Position numbers and translations under genes: made by a program | NCBI GenBank assembly: GCA_023212645.1 | Contig: JALBYC010000026.1 | Coordinates: 1 to 64,000 of the forward strand | Origin: Farysia itapuensis | Taxonomy: Eukaryota; Basidiomycota; Ustilaginomycetes; Ustilaginales; Ustilaginaceae | Reading direction: 5' to 3' | DNA length: 64,000 bases | Shown here: positions 20,211-28,874 of the stretch, in pieces | Layout: every line of letters starts with the position of its first letter | How positions within the stretch are numbered: the stretch's first letter is position 1 | Notes under the pieces: generated by a model | Seen by the model: the letters and a program-made list of their open reading frames with translations, nothing else | The model's database searches: none | What the model was told of the DNA's origin: nothing

Positions 20211-20834
20211 TTATGCGGACTGGCCCTTGACGTAGGTGTTGACGACGTTGGCAAAGTGTTCGCCTTGACCCTTTGCGACACGAAGGTCGATCTCGGTGGG
20301 CTGTCGCGATCCATCACCAGCAGCGACGGTTCCGGCGCCGTAGGCCGAAGCGCCAACAATCTCGTCCAGGTTGGTCTGCTCTGGGAACTGTCGGTAACCG
20401 ATGGGGACGTAGTTCATTCCGTGGTGGGTGAAGAAGGGGATTGTGGTCAGGTGGGTAGTTTCCAGACCGCCGTGTTGGGAGGCGGTTGAGGTGAAGGTGC
20501 CTGCAAACTTGCCGATCAAGGCGCCCGACGCCCAAAGTCCACCGGTGGTGTCAAAGAAGGCAGAGACCTGCGCGGGTGCGCGTCCATATCGGGTGGGGAA
20601 GCCGAACAGGAAGCCGTCGTACTCCTTCATGGCATTCGCAGTGATGACCGGGAAGCTCTTGATGGGCTCCTTGTTGGCGTGCATCTTGGCGAGCACCTCG
20701 TCAGGCAACGTCTCACCAATCTGATACACGTCCACTTCAGCGCCAACCGACTTGGCACCCTCCACCACCGACTCGGCCAACTTGGCCACATGTCCGTACA
20801 TGGAGAAAACAATCACTGCGATCTTGGCTGGCAT
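20211..20834 (-). CDS. NAD(P)H:quinone oxidoreductase, flavodoxin-like (WrbA/Pst2 type)
   Basis: FMN-dependent two-electron quinone reductase that protects against redox cycling. The 207-residue protein begins with the flavodoxin strand and phosphate loop AKIAVIVFSMYGHVAKLAESV. It carries GFLFGFPTRYGRAPAQVSAFFD, FTSTASQHGGLETT and the family signature HHGMNYVPIGY. The start is the ATG at 20832-20834; a TTG nine bases upstream is in frame but unlikely. A TATAAAG box is about 110 nt upstream, consistent with an inducible stress gene. In other fungi these proteins locate to eisosomes or cytosol; the site here is not visible from sequence. Confidence 0.92.
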   Translation of the reverse strand: MPAKIAVIVFSMYGHVAKLAESVVEGAKSVGAEVDVYQIGETLPDEVLAKMHANKEPIKSFPVITANAMKEYDGFLFGFPTRYGRAPAQVSAFFDTTGGLWASGALIGKFAGTFTSTASQHGGLETTHLTTIPFFTHHGMNYVPIGYRQFPEQTNLDEIVGASAYGAGTVAAGDGSRQPTEIDLRVAKGQGEHFANVVNTYVKGQSA

Positions 20835-21293
20835 TCTGGGCAACGAACGGTGCGGTGTGTGCAGGTTGAGTGATGGGGAAGCTGCTGTGAGAGACTGTAA
20901 GGTGGGGATGAGGTGCAGGAAGGTATCGAGTTGTTGCTATCCTCTTTATAGATGCGTGTGGGGTACCGTGCACGGGCCGAGAAGATTAGAGTTTCGGAAT
21001 TGATTTCTTCTAAACGCCGTAACCCCCGGGACTATAGGCTATACCTAGTCCTCTGCTCACCTTGCACTCTTCACATACGCTGGCATCTGAGCTATGTGGA
21101 TGCAGTACAGACGATGTGAACTACTAGCCAGAGTGCTGAGATGATAAGGACACTCAGCTTGCTGACGAGCCGCGGAAAGGTGGATTGGCCGCGGTCGGAA
21201 TTAGAGTCGGACTTTGGCCTGAAGCCCCATCAGTCTCTCTCACACATCAAAGGGTGGTTAGAATAACAGATTAGATTGACCAGGCCGGAAACT
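20835..21293. other. Promoter of quinone reductase / 3' flank of GRS1
   Basis: 459 bp between two genes on -. Apart from the TATA-like box at 20944-20950 I see no element that stands out. Confidence 0.4.
20944..20950 (-). promoter_or_regulatory. TATA box (TATAAAG) of quinone reductase
   Basis: Read on the - strand, TATAAAG lies 110 nt before the ATG at 20834. Position and match fit a fungal TATA element, which is common in stress-inducible genes. Confidence 0.5.
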
Positions 21294-23426
21294 CTATTCG
21301 TCAACGTCTTGCTGACCAGAGTATTCTGGCAGGATTTCACATGCACCGTCCCAGGTCAGGCTGGCATCGCAAAGGCGGCGAATGACTTCAATCACCTGAT
21401 CAATAGAACCAATGCGCTGCGTGGTGGTGTCGCGTTCTCGCAGCGTCATGGTACCCTTGCTGAGACTGGCAAAGTCGAGTGTGCAGGCGAAGGGAGTGCC
21501 CAGCTCGTCATTTCGTGCATAACGTCGACCGATACTGGCGTTCGAGTCGTCTACACGTGAAGCCACACCGGCCGAGCGCAATTTTCGACTGACCTGTTTG
21601 ACCAGGGGTGCCAGCTTCTCATTGGAGCTGATCGGCACAATGAGCGCCTTGATGGGCGCTACAAGCGGTGGAAGACTGAGCACGCCGCGATCTTGGTCCT
21701 CGGCACGGGTCCAGAAGCTGTGCTCCAGCAGAGCGTAAAAGATACGTCCAATACCAAACGATGGCTCAATCACGTTGGGCGTGAATTCGCGCACTGTCTC
21801 GCGAATCGTCTTCATCTCGACAGTCACAACGTCGGTTGTCAGTTCAAACGTCTGCCCTGTGCACACCTTGAGCGGTGCAGAGCCGTTCTTGAGGTTCGAC
21901 TCGAGCTCGGCCAGCTTGCTTTGATCCATTTCGAGGATCGCCTCTTCGACCATCTTTGCGTCTTTCTTGAATTTGGGTCCAATGTTTTTCTTGATAATGG
22001 TTGCCACAAGCTTGTCGTATACCTTGGGCTCCTTGTGTGCTTTTTGTACAACCAGATCCTTCTTGGTGCGCTTGCTGTGGACCGTCAGATCGTAGGCGCT
22101 TCGATCGGCACAGCCAACGCACTCGATCCAGCCGTAGGACGTGTGAATTTCGGCGTCCCAACAGTCGCTCGCATAATGAGCCATTTCGTTGCTCATGTGC
22201 TGACGGAAGCGCAGGCGTGACGGGTCAATGCCAATCTTGATGAGGAAGAGGTAGATGCGTCCAATAAAGTAGCCCAGCGTCTGGTTGTCGATAATGCCGG
22301 CCGACACAGCCTCACCAATGGTCTTGACCGAGATGTCAGTCTTACCAGACTCCTGCACATCCTTGGCGAGCAAGGGTACGGCAATGTTGGCCACCTCGTC
22401 AAAGCGTTCGTGGTTCTTGTCTTCCGGGTCGACGAAATGCTCAATCTCAGCCATGGTGAACTCTCGAACTCGTAAAAGGCCAGCACGCGGGCTGATTTCG
22501 TTTCGGAAACTCTTGCCAATCTGGGCACTGGCGAATGGCACACGACCGTTGTTGAACTCGAGCAATCGCTGGAAGTTGACAAAATGTCCTTGTGCCGTTT
22601 CTGGACGCAGGTAGCCTTTGACTTGACCCGTAGGTCCGATGGATGAATCAAACATGAGATTGAACTCGATGGGCTCCGACACTTCGTTGCCAGATTCAGG
22701 GGATCGAATGTTGTATTTGCGAATGAGCTCGCCCAGCTGCTTGCCGCCAAAGTTGTCAATCTGAGCCAACGTCGAGGTGTACTCTTCCACCAACGCATCG
22801 TCGAGCTTGACTGCAGTGGTCTTGACTTTCTTCTTTTTGCTCTTCTTGTCGTCGGCTGCTGCTCCACCCTCTGCCGAGATCTGCTCCGCGGGGGCAGAAG
22901 TACCAGCAGCGGCACTCCTTGCTTGCTTGTCACCTTCCAGACGTGCTTCGAGCACGCCTTCGACTAGATGATCGGCACGGAAAATCTCGCCATTCTTGAG
23001 ATCCTTGCACATCCAATCCGAGAACTTGTCGACGTGACCAGAAGTTTTGAGTACATCGGCCAGGGTCATAATGGTGGTGTCCAACTCGAGCATCTCTTCC
23101 TCGATAATAAAGTGAGCTCGCCATTGGTTGATAATGTTTGCCTGCAAGGCAGCACCAGTTGGGCCATAGTCGTACAGTCCGCCTACACCACCATAGATTT
23201 CGAATGCTTGGATGTAGAAAAAGCGTTTTGTCATGAGTCCGTCAAGCTGCATGCGGGAAAAGGGATGAGTGTCACGCTTGACATTGGGACGATTCGAGAC
23301 CGCTGACGGTGCCGGAGCATCGGGCGATACACCGGGAGCAACGTTGGACATGGCGCGAGCAGAGTACAAGGAGCGTGACAGAGAGGTTCGAAAAGCACCA
23401 ACAAACGGTCTAGCCGCCAAGAGCAT
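21294..23426 (-). CDS. GRS1: Glycyl-tRNA synthetase, probable dual cytosolic/mitochondrial
   Basis: Class II synthetase that charges tRNA-Gly. The 710-residue long form begins at the ATG at 23426 with a 25-residue leader rich in Arg, Ser, Ala and Leu and free of acidic residues, typical of a mitochondrial presequence. A second in-frame ATG at 23351 (MSNVAPG) would give a 685-residue cytosolic form. The core shows FEIYGGVGGLYDYGPTGAALQ, the class II motif region KSFRNEISPRAGLLRVREFTMAEIEHF, the SYGWIECVGCADRSAYDL block, and motif 3 EPSFGIGRIFYALLEHSF. The C-terminal anticodon-binding domain starts around LPPLVAPIKALIVP. A Lys-rich insertion (KKSKKKKVK) lies near residue 200. It is divergent from the zinc-finger gene at 24085. 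Confidence 0.94.
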   Translation of the reverse strand: MLLAARPFVGAFRTSLSRSLYSARAMSNVAPGVSPDAPAPSAVSNRPNVKRDTHPFSRMQLDGLMTKRFFYIQAFEIYGGVGGLYDYGPTGAALQANIINQWRAHFIIEEEMLELDTTIMTLADVLKTSGHVDKFSDWMCKDLKNGEIFRADHLVEGVLEARLEGDKQARSAAAGTSAPAEQISAEGGAAADDKKSKKKKVKTTAVKLDDALVEEYTSTLAQIDNFGGKQLGELIRKYNIRSPESGNEVSEPIEFNLMFDSSIGPTGQVKGYLRPETAQGHFVNFQRLLEFNNGRVPFASAQIGKSFRNEISPRAGLLRVREFTMAEIEHFVDPEDKNHERFDEVANIAVPLLAKDVQESGKTDISVKTIGEAVSAGIIDNQTLGYFIGRIYLFLIKIGIDPSRLRFRQHMSNEMAHYASDCWDAEIHTSYGWIECVGCADRSAYDLTVHSKRTKKDLVVQKAHKEPKVYDKLVATIIKKNIGPKFKKDAKMVEEAILEMDQSKLAELESNLKNGSAPLKVCTGQTFELTTDVVTVEMKTIRETVREFTPNVIEPSFGIGRIFYALLEHSFWTRAEDQDRGVLSLPPLVAPIKALIVPISSNEKLAPLVKQVSRKLRSAGVASRVDDSNASIGRRYARNDELGTPFACTLDFASLSKGTMTLRERDTTTQRIGSIDQVIEVIRRLCDASLTWDGACEILPEYSGQQDVDE

Positions 23427-24084
23427 GTATTGGGGGTTTTTGGCAGGTGTGTCAAGAAGAACAGAACTTTTAACTTGGCCCAAGTGACTCGGATCCGCGC
23501 TCGCTGTTTCCAAGAAATCAAGAAAGACGCCGAGTTGCGCGCCCTAACATGGAATGCAGGGTTCTTTGAATTTTGAGGATCCGTGCGTCCAAGAGTGCCG
23601 CACGCGCGCTAGGACCATGCTCACCAAACAAAAAAAAAACAGCCAAAAAACCGAAAAAAGGGAATGAAATTATTACGAATGGAAAGCCGATTCCGGGCAC
23701 TTTTCCAGCCAATCTGTCAGCCAGCAGTGGGCCAAAAGGCAACCAAATTTCAGAAAGGTGGTCTGAGAGCTCCATCTGGCTGGCTGTAGGTTTGGCGGGG
23801 CCTAGCAGCTGCTGCACCCAGTGTGAGTGGCTTGTCCAGATTGTCTGCAATACCATCATCACCCTCACCTCACCCTCCTCATAGAACAGCCAGCAGTGCT
23901 TGCGTGCGACCAGCCGGCTTTGTCTGACCCAATTCCGTCAAATAGTCACGGAAGCAGCGAGCGTCAGCCTTGTCAGACACTGCGCCATTTCCAACCAGGC
24001 TCACCCTACCGAAGGATGGCGCCAAGGTAAACGACAGCTTAAACCCTGTAATTTGCTCCGCCATTGTCTATACCCCTGGGTGCC
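23427..24084. other. Divergent promoter, GRS1 / zinc-finger regulator
   Basis: 658 bp between divergent start codons. It contains an A9 run near 23631 and one match to the pattern TGT-N9-CATC (see the separate site entry). No RNA gene is seen. Short open frames on both strands have no domain. Confidence 0.5.
23842..23857 (-). promoter_or_regulatory. Possible bE/bW heterodimer binding site (GATG-N9-ACA)
   Basis: On the - strand this reads GATG, nine bases, ACA. As I recall, this is the consensus for b-mating-type heterodimer sites in Ustilago maydis. It lies 228 nt upstream of the zinc-finger start at 24085. With seven fixed bases, about 0.08 matches are expected by chance in this 658-bp promoter, so it is suggestive only. 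Confidence 0.3.
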
Positions 24085-27000
24085 ATGAGTCGGGTGCCGC
24101 CCCTGATGCCATCGGCGCCTGGCCATGCCTACTCCTCGCCCAAGATGGGTGCAGCTGCAGTTTACACCAACTCTCCCAGCGGTTCTCCTCGTCCCTTTTT
24201 CGCCCAGCAGCTGTCCAGCGGTGCTCTCTCGCCGTACCGCGAAAGTCCGAGCCGTTTCGCCCATCTGGGCAGTCCGCGTATCAGTTCTCTAAGTCGGGAT
24301 GCGACAGCTGCAGTCAAGGGCGCATATGCCACCTCAACCTCGCGACCTACATCTCCCTCGCCACACTCTCAGTCTTCATCGCCCAGCAGCAGCAGCGATG
24401 CATCTGATTCTGCCTCACACTCACCACATGCAGAGCGAGATGAACCACCACTGCCGAGCACATCGACCTCCATGCTTCGACAGACCAGCGCTACCCGTCA
24501 CGGCGAGCTAGACAGCTCTGCCTCGCCTGGAGCTGTCAGACGACATCTGCAAGTCCACTCCATTGACACCAAAAGTAAGTACATTGCACTTGTTCATCAG
24601 AGGTCCGCGTTCCGTTCTGGGTTCCCTTTCACGATGCCGAGCGCTTGAACGTCGGTAGCTGTAGCTGTAGCGGCGTAGTGAACGACAGATGCCTTGGCGT
24701 TTGTTCGTATCACGCTTAGCACGGCAGTGATGTTCGTGATGCTCGCTCCATCTGCACGAATGTTGCAGATAATGGGTTGTGTCAACAGCGTTGCTCAAAG
24801 CTGTCAACGTCGTCGTCGTCGTTGTGTGCGGTGCTGGCCCCGCTATCCGATGGATCTCGATGCATCGGGGGCCGCGGTGGCCGGGATTGCAACGTGTGAC
24901 GAGCAAGGCGACATGACATGCACGGCAGCGGAATTATTCCACTTTCAAATCAAAATCGGCGCTTTTGATTCCGAAATTGGGGTATGCATGGCTGCGCAGG
25001 GATTTGTATTCAAAGTCTCTGTCAACGTTTCCTCGTCTGCATTTTAGCCATGACGGGCGAGCTATTTGCGCGGGTCTCCTCTGGCTTTCCGCCTGCCTGC
25101 GCCCTGCTGCCGTTGTTTCGAGGTAGGCGATGTGATGTGATGATGGGCCTTTCCTCGTCCTCTCCTCTCGCACAAACCACCTCTGATCCTTCCCCCACCC
25201 TGCTCATCATTCTCAAACACCTCCACCACAACTTGGCACACTGCTTCAGCCCATCCGCTCGTCGCATTCGTCCACTCTGCGCCTGGCAGCTCCTCTTGCG
25301 TTTCGAAGCAAGCTGCTTGGCCTCGATCCAGCATTGATTCGAAAGCTCGACCCGTTGTGCATCCTTCGATTTGCGCAACGTGGAATCCAGAACCATGGCG
25401 GCCTCTCCCGAGATCATCAGTTTTGCCAACAGCCTTCTGAATACTGACAACATGCTGTCTCCTCTTCATCATTCCTTCGCCTCTACTGCAGATAGCGCAC
25501 TGGCATCCTCATCAGCTCGTCGCACTTCGGGTGGGGAGCCACTCAGCGCCAGCTCACCTCGGCTCGGCGAAGCCTATGTCAACAGTCCCAAACGCGATCC
25601 TTTGCGGGATGGGTATCGAGCCACTCCACCATCTTCCGCTTGGCGACATACCTCGTACACTGGACGCGATGGATCGCCATGGTATACCGACGCACGCTCT
25701 TCGCCCTTTGCCTCTTCTGCCGCACGTGATTACACCTCGCTGGATCTCGAGCCGGGGCTTTCCAGCTCTTCGCATCCCACGGGAGACCCATCGTTACACT
25801 ACGGTGACAACAGCAATGCCGATAGCGTCGTTGCTCTTTTGAACGCCGCCGCCGCTGCTCACGAGGCCAACAAGTCTGAGCGCTCCAACGAAGATCGATT
25901 CCCCTCGCCTAGCGCCTTTTACCAGCAAGGTGCTCCTACCTATGGCATTCCCCCTTATTCGGCCAACGCCTATCGTTCCACCTCCTCCACCCTCGGCTTT
26001 ACCCAGTCTCCCAACATGGGCTATGCGCGGCCCTATCGAGGCGTCGACGGGTCCATGGATGGCGCGTCCACCTATGCTCAAGCTACGGCCACTCTTCAGC
26101 CTGCTATCACTGGTCCTGCAGTCGAAGAAACCAAGCCCAACGGAAAACAGAACCAAACACAGCCACCAGCTAAAAAGGGCAGGGGCAAAGGTCGCAAGAA
26201 GCTTATCAAGGAAGAACCCGACACAGGGCCTCCATTGGGATCGCATGCACCCGCTGCGCCTTCTGCCCTGGCAACATCACAAGCCACGTCGGCATACAGT
26301 GGCCCTCCCTTCACGCAGTACAGCTATCCGGACTACAGCAGCGGCGGTCTGCCCACGTCTGCTTTCTCCACAGACCCTTTGGCCTCGTTGGCAGCTCAAG
26401 TTGCAGGGGTGCTGGCACCAGTGCCTGCAACGCATGCCCCCGTGCCCAAGGCCGAGTCAGTGTCCACCTCTGCGCCCTCTGCGTCTCCTGACACAACCTC
26501 GCGAGTGAAAACCGAGAGCGACGCTGGAGGTCCCAAGCTGCATGAATGCGAGACCTGCTCAAAGTCGTTTAGTCGGCGTTCGGATTTGGCGCGCCACCGA
26601 CGTATTCACACGGGCGAGCGTCCTTACCCCTGTGACTATCCCGGCTGCGGCAAAAGCTTTATTCAACGATCAGCTCTGACAGTGCACTCTCGAGTTCACT
26701 CGGGAGAGCGTCCACACAAGTGCGAATTCGACTTTTGCGACAAGAGCTTTTCAGATAGCAGCTCACTAGCGCGTCACCGCAGGACGCACACGGGAAGACG
26801 TCCGTATGTGTGCGACTTTCCAAAATGTGGCAAGATGTTTACTCGACGCACCACGCTCAACCGTCACTCGCGATGCCACTTGCCCGGCTACGTCAAGCCC
26901 AAAAGTAGAGGCAAGGGTCGAGGAAAAGGCAAGAAGAATTCTCAAAAAGATCCAAATGCGAGCGGCAACCAGGACGATAATGATGACGACGAAGACGATG

Positions 27001-27785
27001 ACGACAGCGAAGACGAAGACGATGACGAGAACGAGGACGACGAGTCTGAAGAAGGCAGCGAATCCGAGCAAGCCGAGATACCTTCCCCGCCAGAAGCACG
27101 AGGAGCTAAGAGGGGTGCTCCGGGTCCTGCGCGCAAGAACTCTGTGGTCAAGCGTGCCAACATGGGCAACGCTAATAATGCCAATGCACCAACCAGCGCT
27201 GCTGTGAACCTAAGCAATGGCAGTGTCAACAACGCCGGTCAAGTAGTCAACAGAATGAACCGTTCAGCTAGCGATGCTGAGGCGGCAATGACACTTGCGC
27301 AAGCGGCACTGCAGGCGCAATTCAACCCGTACTTTGGCGATCATATGAACGGCGACCAGTCAGGTCTGCAGTCGAATCAGGGATCCGCGGTGACCTGGTC
27401 AGGACCTTCAGATTTTGGCTCGTACCCGGCGACGGCGCAGGACGGAACGGCAGCACTGCTTGCCGCCAGTGGCCAAAAGATCTCGCCTGGCATGGGCTCG
27501 CACGACTCGAACGAGGCCATGGAAGCAGCCGCGGCCGTGCTCGGCGGATTTGCCAACCCTGGCTCTGCGATGGGCAACCAAGCACCGACGCACGCAAGTT
27601 CGCTATCCGAGGCGCAACTTTTGCTTGACGCGGCCATGAGTCCGGCATCGGAGCATGCCACCGCACCTGGACTTGGTGACAGCAAGGACGACAAGAGCGG
27701 CCGAGGACGTGGCCGTGGACGTGGTCGTGGCTCACGCGGCGGCCGCGGTACTGCTCGTGTCTCCAAAACATCTCCGCAGCTGTAA
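24085..27785 (+). CDS. rbf1: C2H2 zinc-finger transcription factor, candidate Rbf1 orthologue (two exons)
   Basis: Nuclear DNA-binding regulator. Exon 1 is 24085-24574 and exon 2 is 25492-27785, joined in phase to 927 residues. The 917-nt intron has a GTAAGT donor, a TACTGAC branch-point match at 25442 and a CTGCAG acceptor. Four C2H2 fingers span about residues 516-626, with helices [27 protein letters not shown] and [10 protein letters not shown] Lys/Arg/Gly-rich basic patch and a long Asp/Glu run (about 658-684) follow, and the tail is an RG repeat. The first 500 residues are Ser/Pro-rich. An ATG at 25395 inside the intron could give a shorter form from the intron-retained reading frame. 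The Rbf1 assignment rests on recalled gene order relative to wco1; the other C2H2 gene at 37.8 kb is the alternative. Confidence 0.6.
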
Positions 27786-27875
27786 ACATTTTCTTGCAAA
27801 CCATTGCCTTGACCAGATCTTGCCTGTATTAGTACCTCGCCGCCTTGCAATTCCACTGTCTTCTGAGGTCCCACC

Positions 27876-27947
27876 ACGCGTACATGAGTTTTGCAAAAAC
27901 GCGAAAACGCGGTGCAAAGTTTGTTAAATCGCGTCGCGCGTTTCGCG
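27876..27947. promoter_or_regulatory. MCB- and SCB/E2F-like cluster upstream of EMI1
   Basis: One ACGCGT (MluI cell-cycle box) at 27876-27881 and two CGCGAAA motifs (27900-27906 on +, 27941-27947 on -) lie 130-200 nt before the EMI1 start. Such sites bind MBF/SBF factors in yeasts. Single CGCGAAA motifs also occur elsewhere in the window, so only the clustering is notable. Confidence 0.35.
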
Positions 27948-27991
27948 TAGTACGTAGTCATGTAGTCACGTAGTCATTAGTCACGTAGTCG
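27946..27991 (+). repeat. Short tandem array of CGTAGTCA-like units
   Basis: About six imperfect 7-8-nt units (CGTAGTA, CGTAGTCA, TGTAGTCA, CGTAGTCA, TTAGTCA, CGTAGTCG) lie head to tail, ending about 87 nt before the EMI1 ATG. The array may be a repeated protein-binding site or plain slippage. Confidence 0.8.
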
Positions 27992-28077
27992 AAAAGGTCA
28001 AAAGAGCAAAGGCGCTCGAGGAACGTTGGTTCGTCTCTCTGTGCACAACTACCACAACCCTTGGTCCTGCTGGTTTT

Positions 28078-28473
28078 ATGTCAGAGGCGGTCAAGTACGA
28101 GAGCTACGTTGCTCAAGATGCGGCGTACCATCGGGCTGCGAATCCGATCGAGGACATGCCTAGCTGTACGGGCATGTTTGACAAGTGGGCACAGTGTTTC
28201 GCCCTAGGTCCCCAACTCAAAGCCGTCTATCGGTACGGCAGTTTTCAGGACTGCAAGGCCAAGTTGGATGACTTCAAGTTCTGCCTTACCCAGAAAGGTT
28301 TGACCCCCGAGGAGAAGTACGATGCCTGGATTCAGCGTAAAGCTCACCAATCTGCGGCGAAACGGCTGTCACAACAGTCGTCGGAAAACGTCTGGTCCAT
28401 CCGTCCAGACCCCACCACCACCGACTCCCTCAAACACAACGACAGTAGCAGCAGCTCAACAAGAACGGTCTAA
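28078..28473 (+). CDS. EMI1: EMI1-like DUF3128 protein with twin CX9C motifs
   Basis: Small protein of 131 residues in one exon. It matches the DUF3128/Emi1 family (yeast Emi1: early meiotic induction). Two CX9C motifs are visible: C-TGMFDKWAQ-C (about 30-40) and C-KAKLDDFKF-C (about 59-69). Twin CX9C helices are typical of proteins folded by the Mia40 pathway in the mitochondrial intermembrane space. A polar Ser/Thr-rich tail follows. The start is the ATG at 28078. The gene matters because of its 3' side: a 1.7-kb gap with a telomerase-template-like sequence on the same strand. In Ustilago maydis, as I recall, telomerase RNA is processed from the EMI1 mRNA precursor. Confidence 0.88.
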   Translation: MSEAVKYESYVAQDAAYHRAANPIEDMPSCTGMFDKWAQCFALGPQLKAVYRYGSFQDCKAKLDDFKFCLTQKGLTPEEKYDAWIQRKAHQSAAKRLSQQSSENVWSIRPDPTTTDSLKHNDSSSSSTRTV

Positions 28474-28798
28474 TCATCCGGACCCCACATCTATGGACTC
28501 TTGTGCAACGGACAGGATATCAGGTAAAACAAGAGCGTACAACGCGGGAAAAAGGCAGCAGTAGCGAGAGCGCGGACTTGTCCATCAACCACAGCGATTT
28601 CAAAGACTGCCCTTTCCGGTCGAGTGCGACAGATAGAGCGGAAGGGATTGCAGCGTCCAACCCATTTTCGATCTACTGCACGCCATCTTGCCAGCCATCG
28701 TGTTCCAGTTCTTCCTCCTGCCCCTTGGATTTCCAGGGGTGGGCGCCAGAAGGAAGACGGGCGTGATGCAAAAAGGCTTGTGGCAGCGTTGACTGAAG

Positions 28799-28839
28799 CC
28801 TCCTCCCCCCCTTCGCGGGGGGCGGTTGTGAGGTGGAGG
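28799..28839 (+). other. GC-rich hairpin 5' of the TER template
   Basis: CCTCC at 28799-28803 pairs with GGAGG at 28835-28839. Inside, C6 at 28805-28810 pairs with G6 at 28817-28822 around a CTTCGC loop. In vertebrate and yeast telomerase RNAs a helix just 5' of the template stops copying; this one is placed to do so. Confidence 0.5.
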
Positions 28840-28863
28840 AGTTTTAAAGGGGTGGTAGACGAT

Positions 28864-28874
28864 CCTAACCCTAA
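28864..28874 (+). other. Putative telomerase template CCTAACCCTAA
   Basis: Eleven bases in the CCCTAA register. Assuming even base use, such a match on the correct strand within this 1.72-kb gap has an expected count of about 0.0025. As an RNA (5'-CCUAACCCUAA-3') it gives six template bases plus five for alignment, close to the 11-nt human template. Confidence 0.68.

Noticed and set aside
25371..25491. Gene model starting at the ATG at 25395 as the only form of the zinc-finger protein
   Set aside because: The segment contains a good branch point and acceptor, and the upstream exon joins in phase with matching Ser/Pro-rich composition. Kept only as an alternative start.
28805..28822. C6/G6 hairpin as a bacterial-type terminator
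   Set aside because: The sequence is eukaryotic and no T tract follows the stem; it is better read as RNA structure beside the template.
28864..28874. The CCTAACCCTAA match as a sign of a chromosome end or interstitial telomere array
   Set aside because: There is a single 11-nt match and no array; genes continue normally on both sides. A template in an RNA gene fits better.
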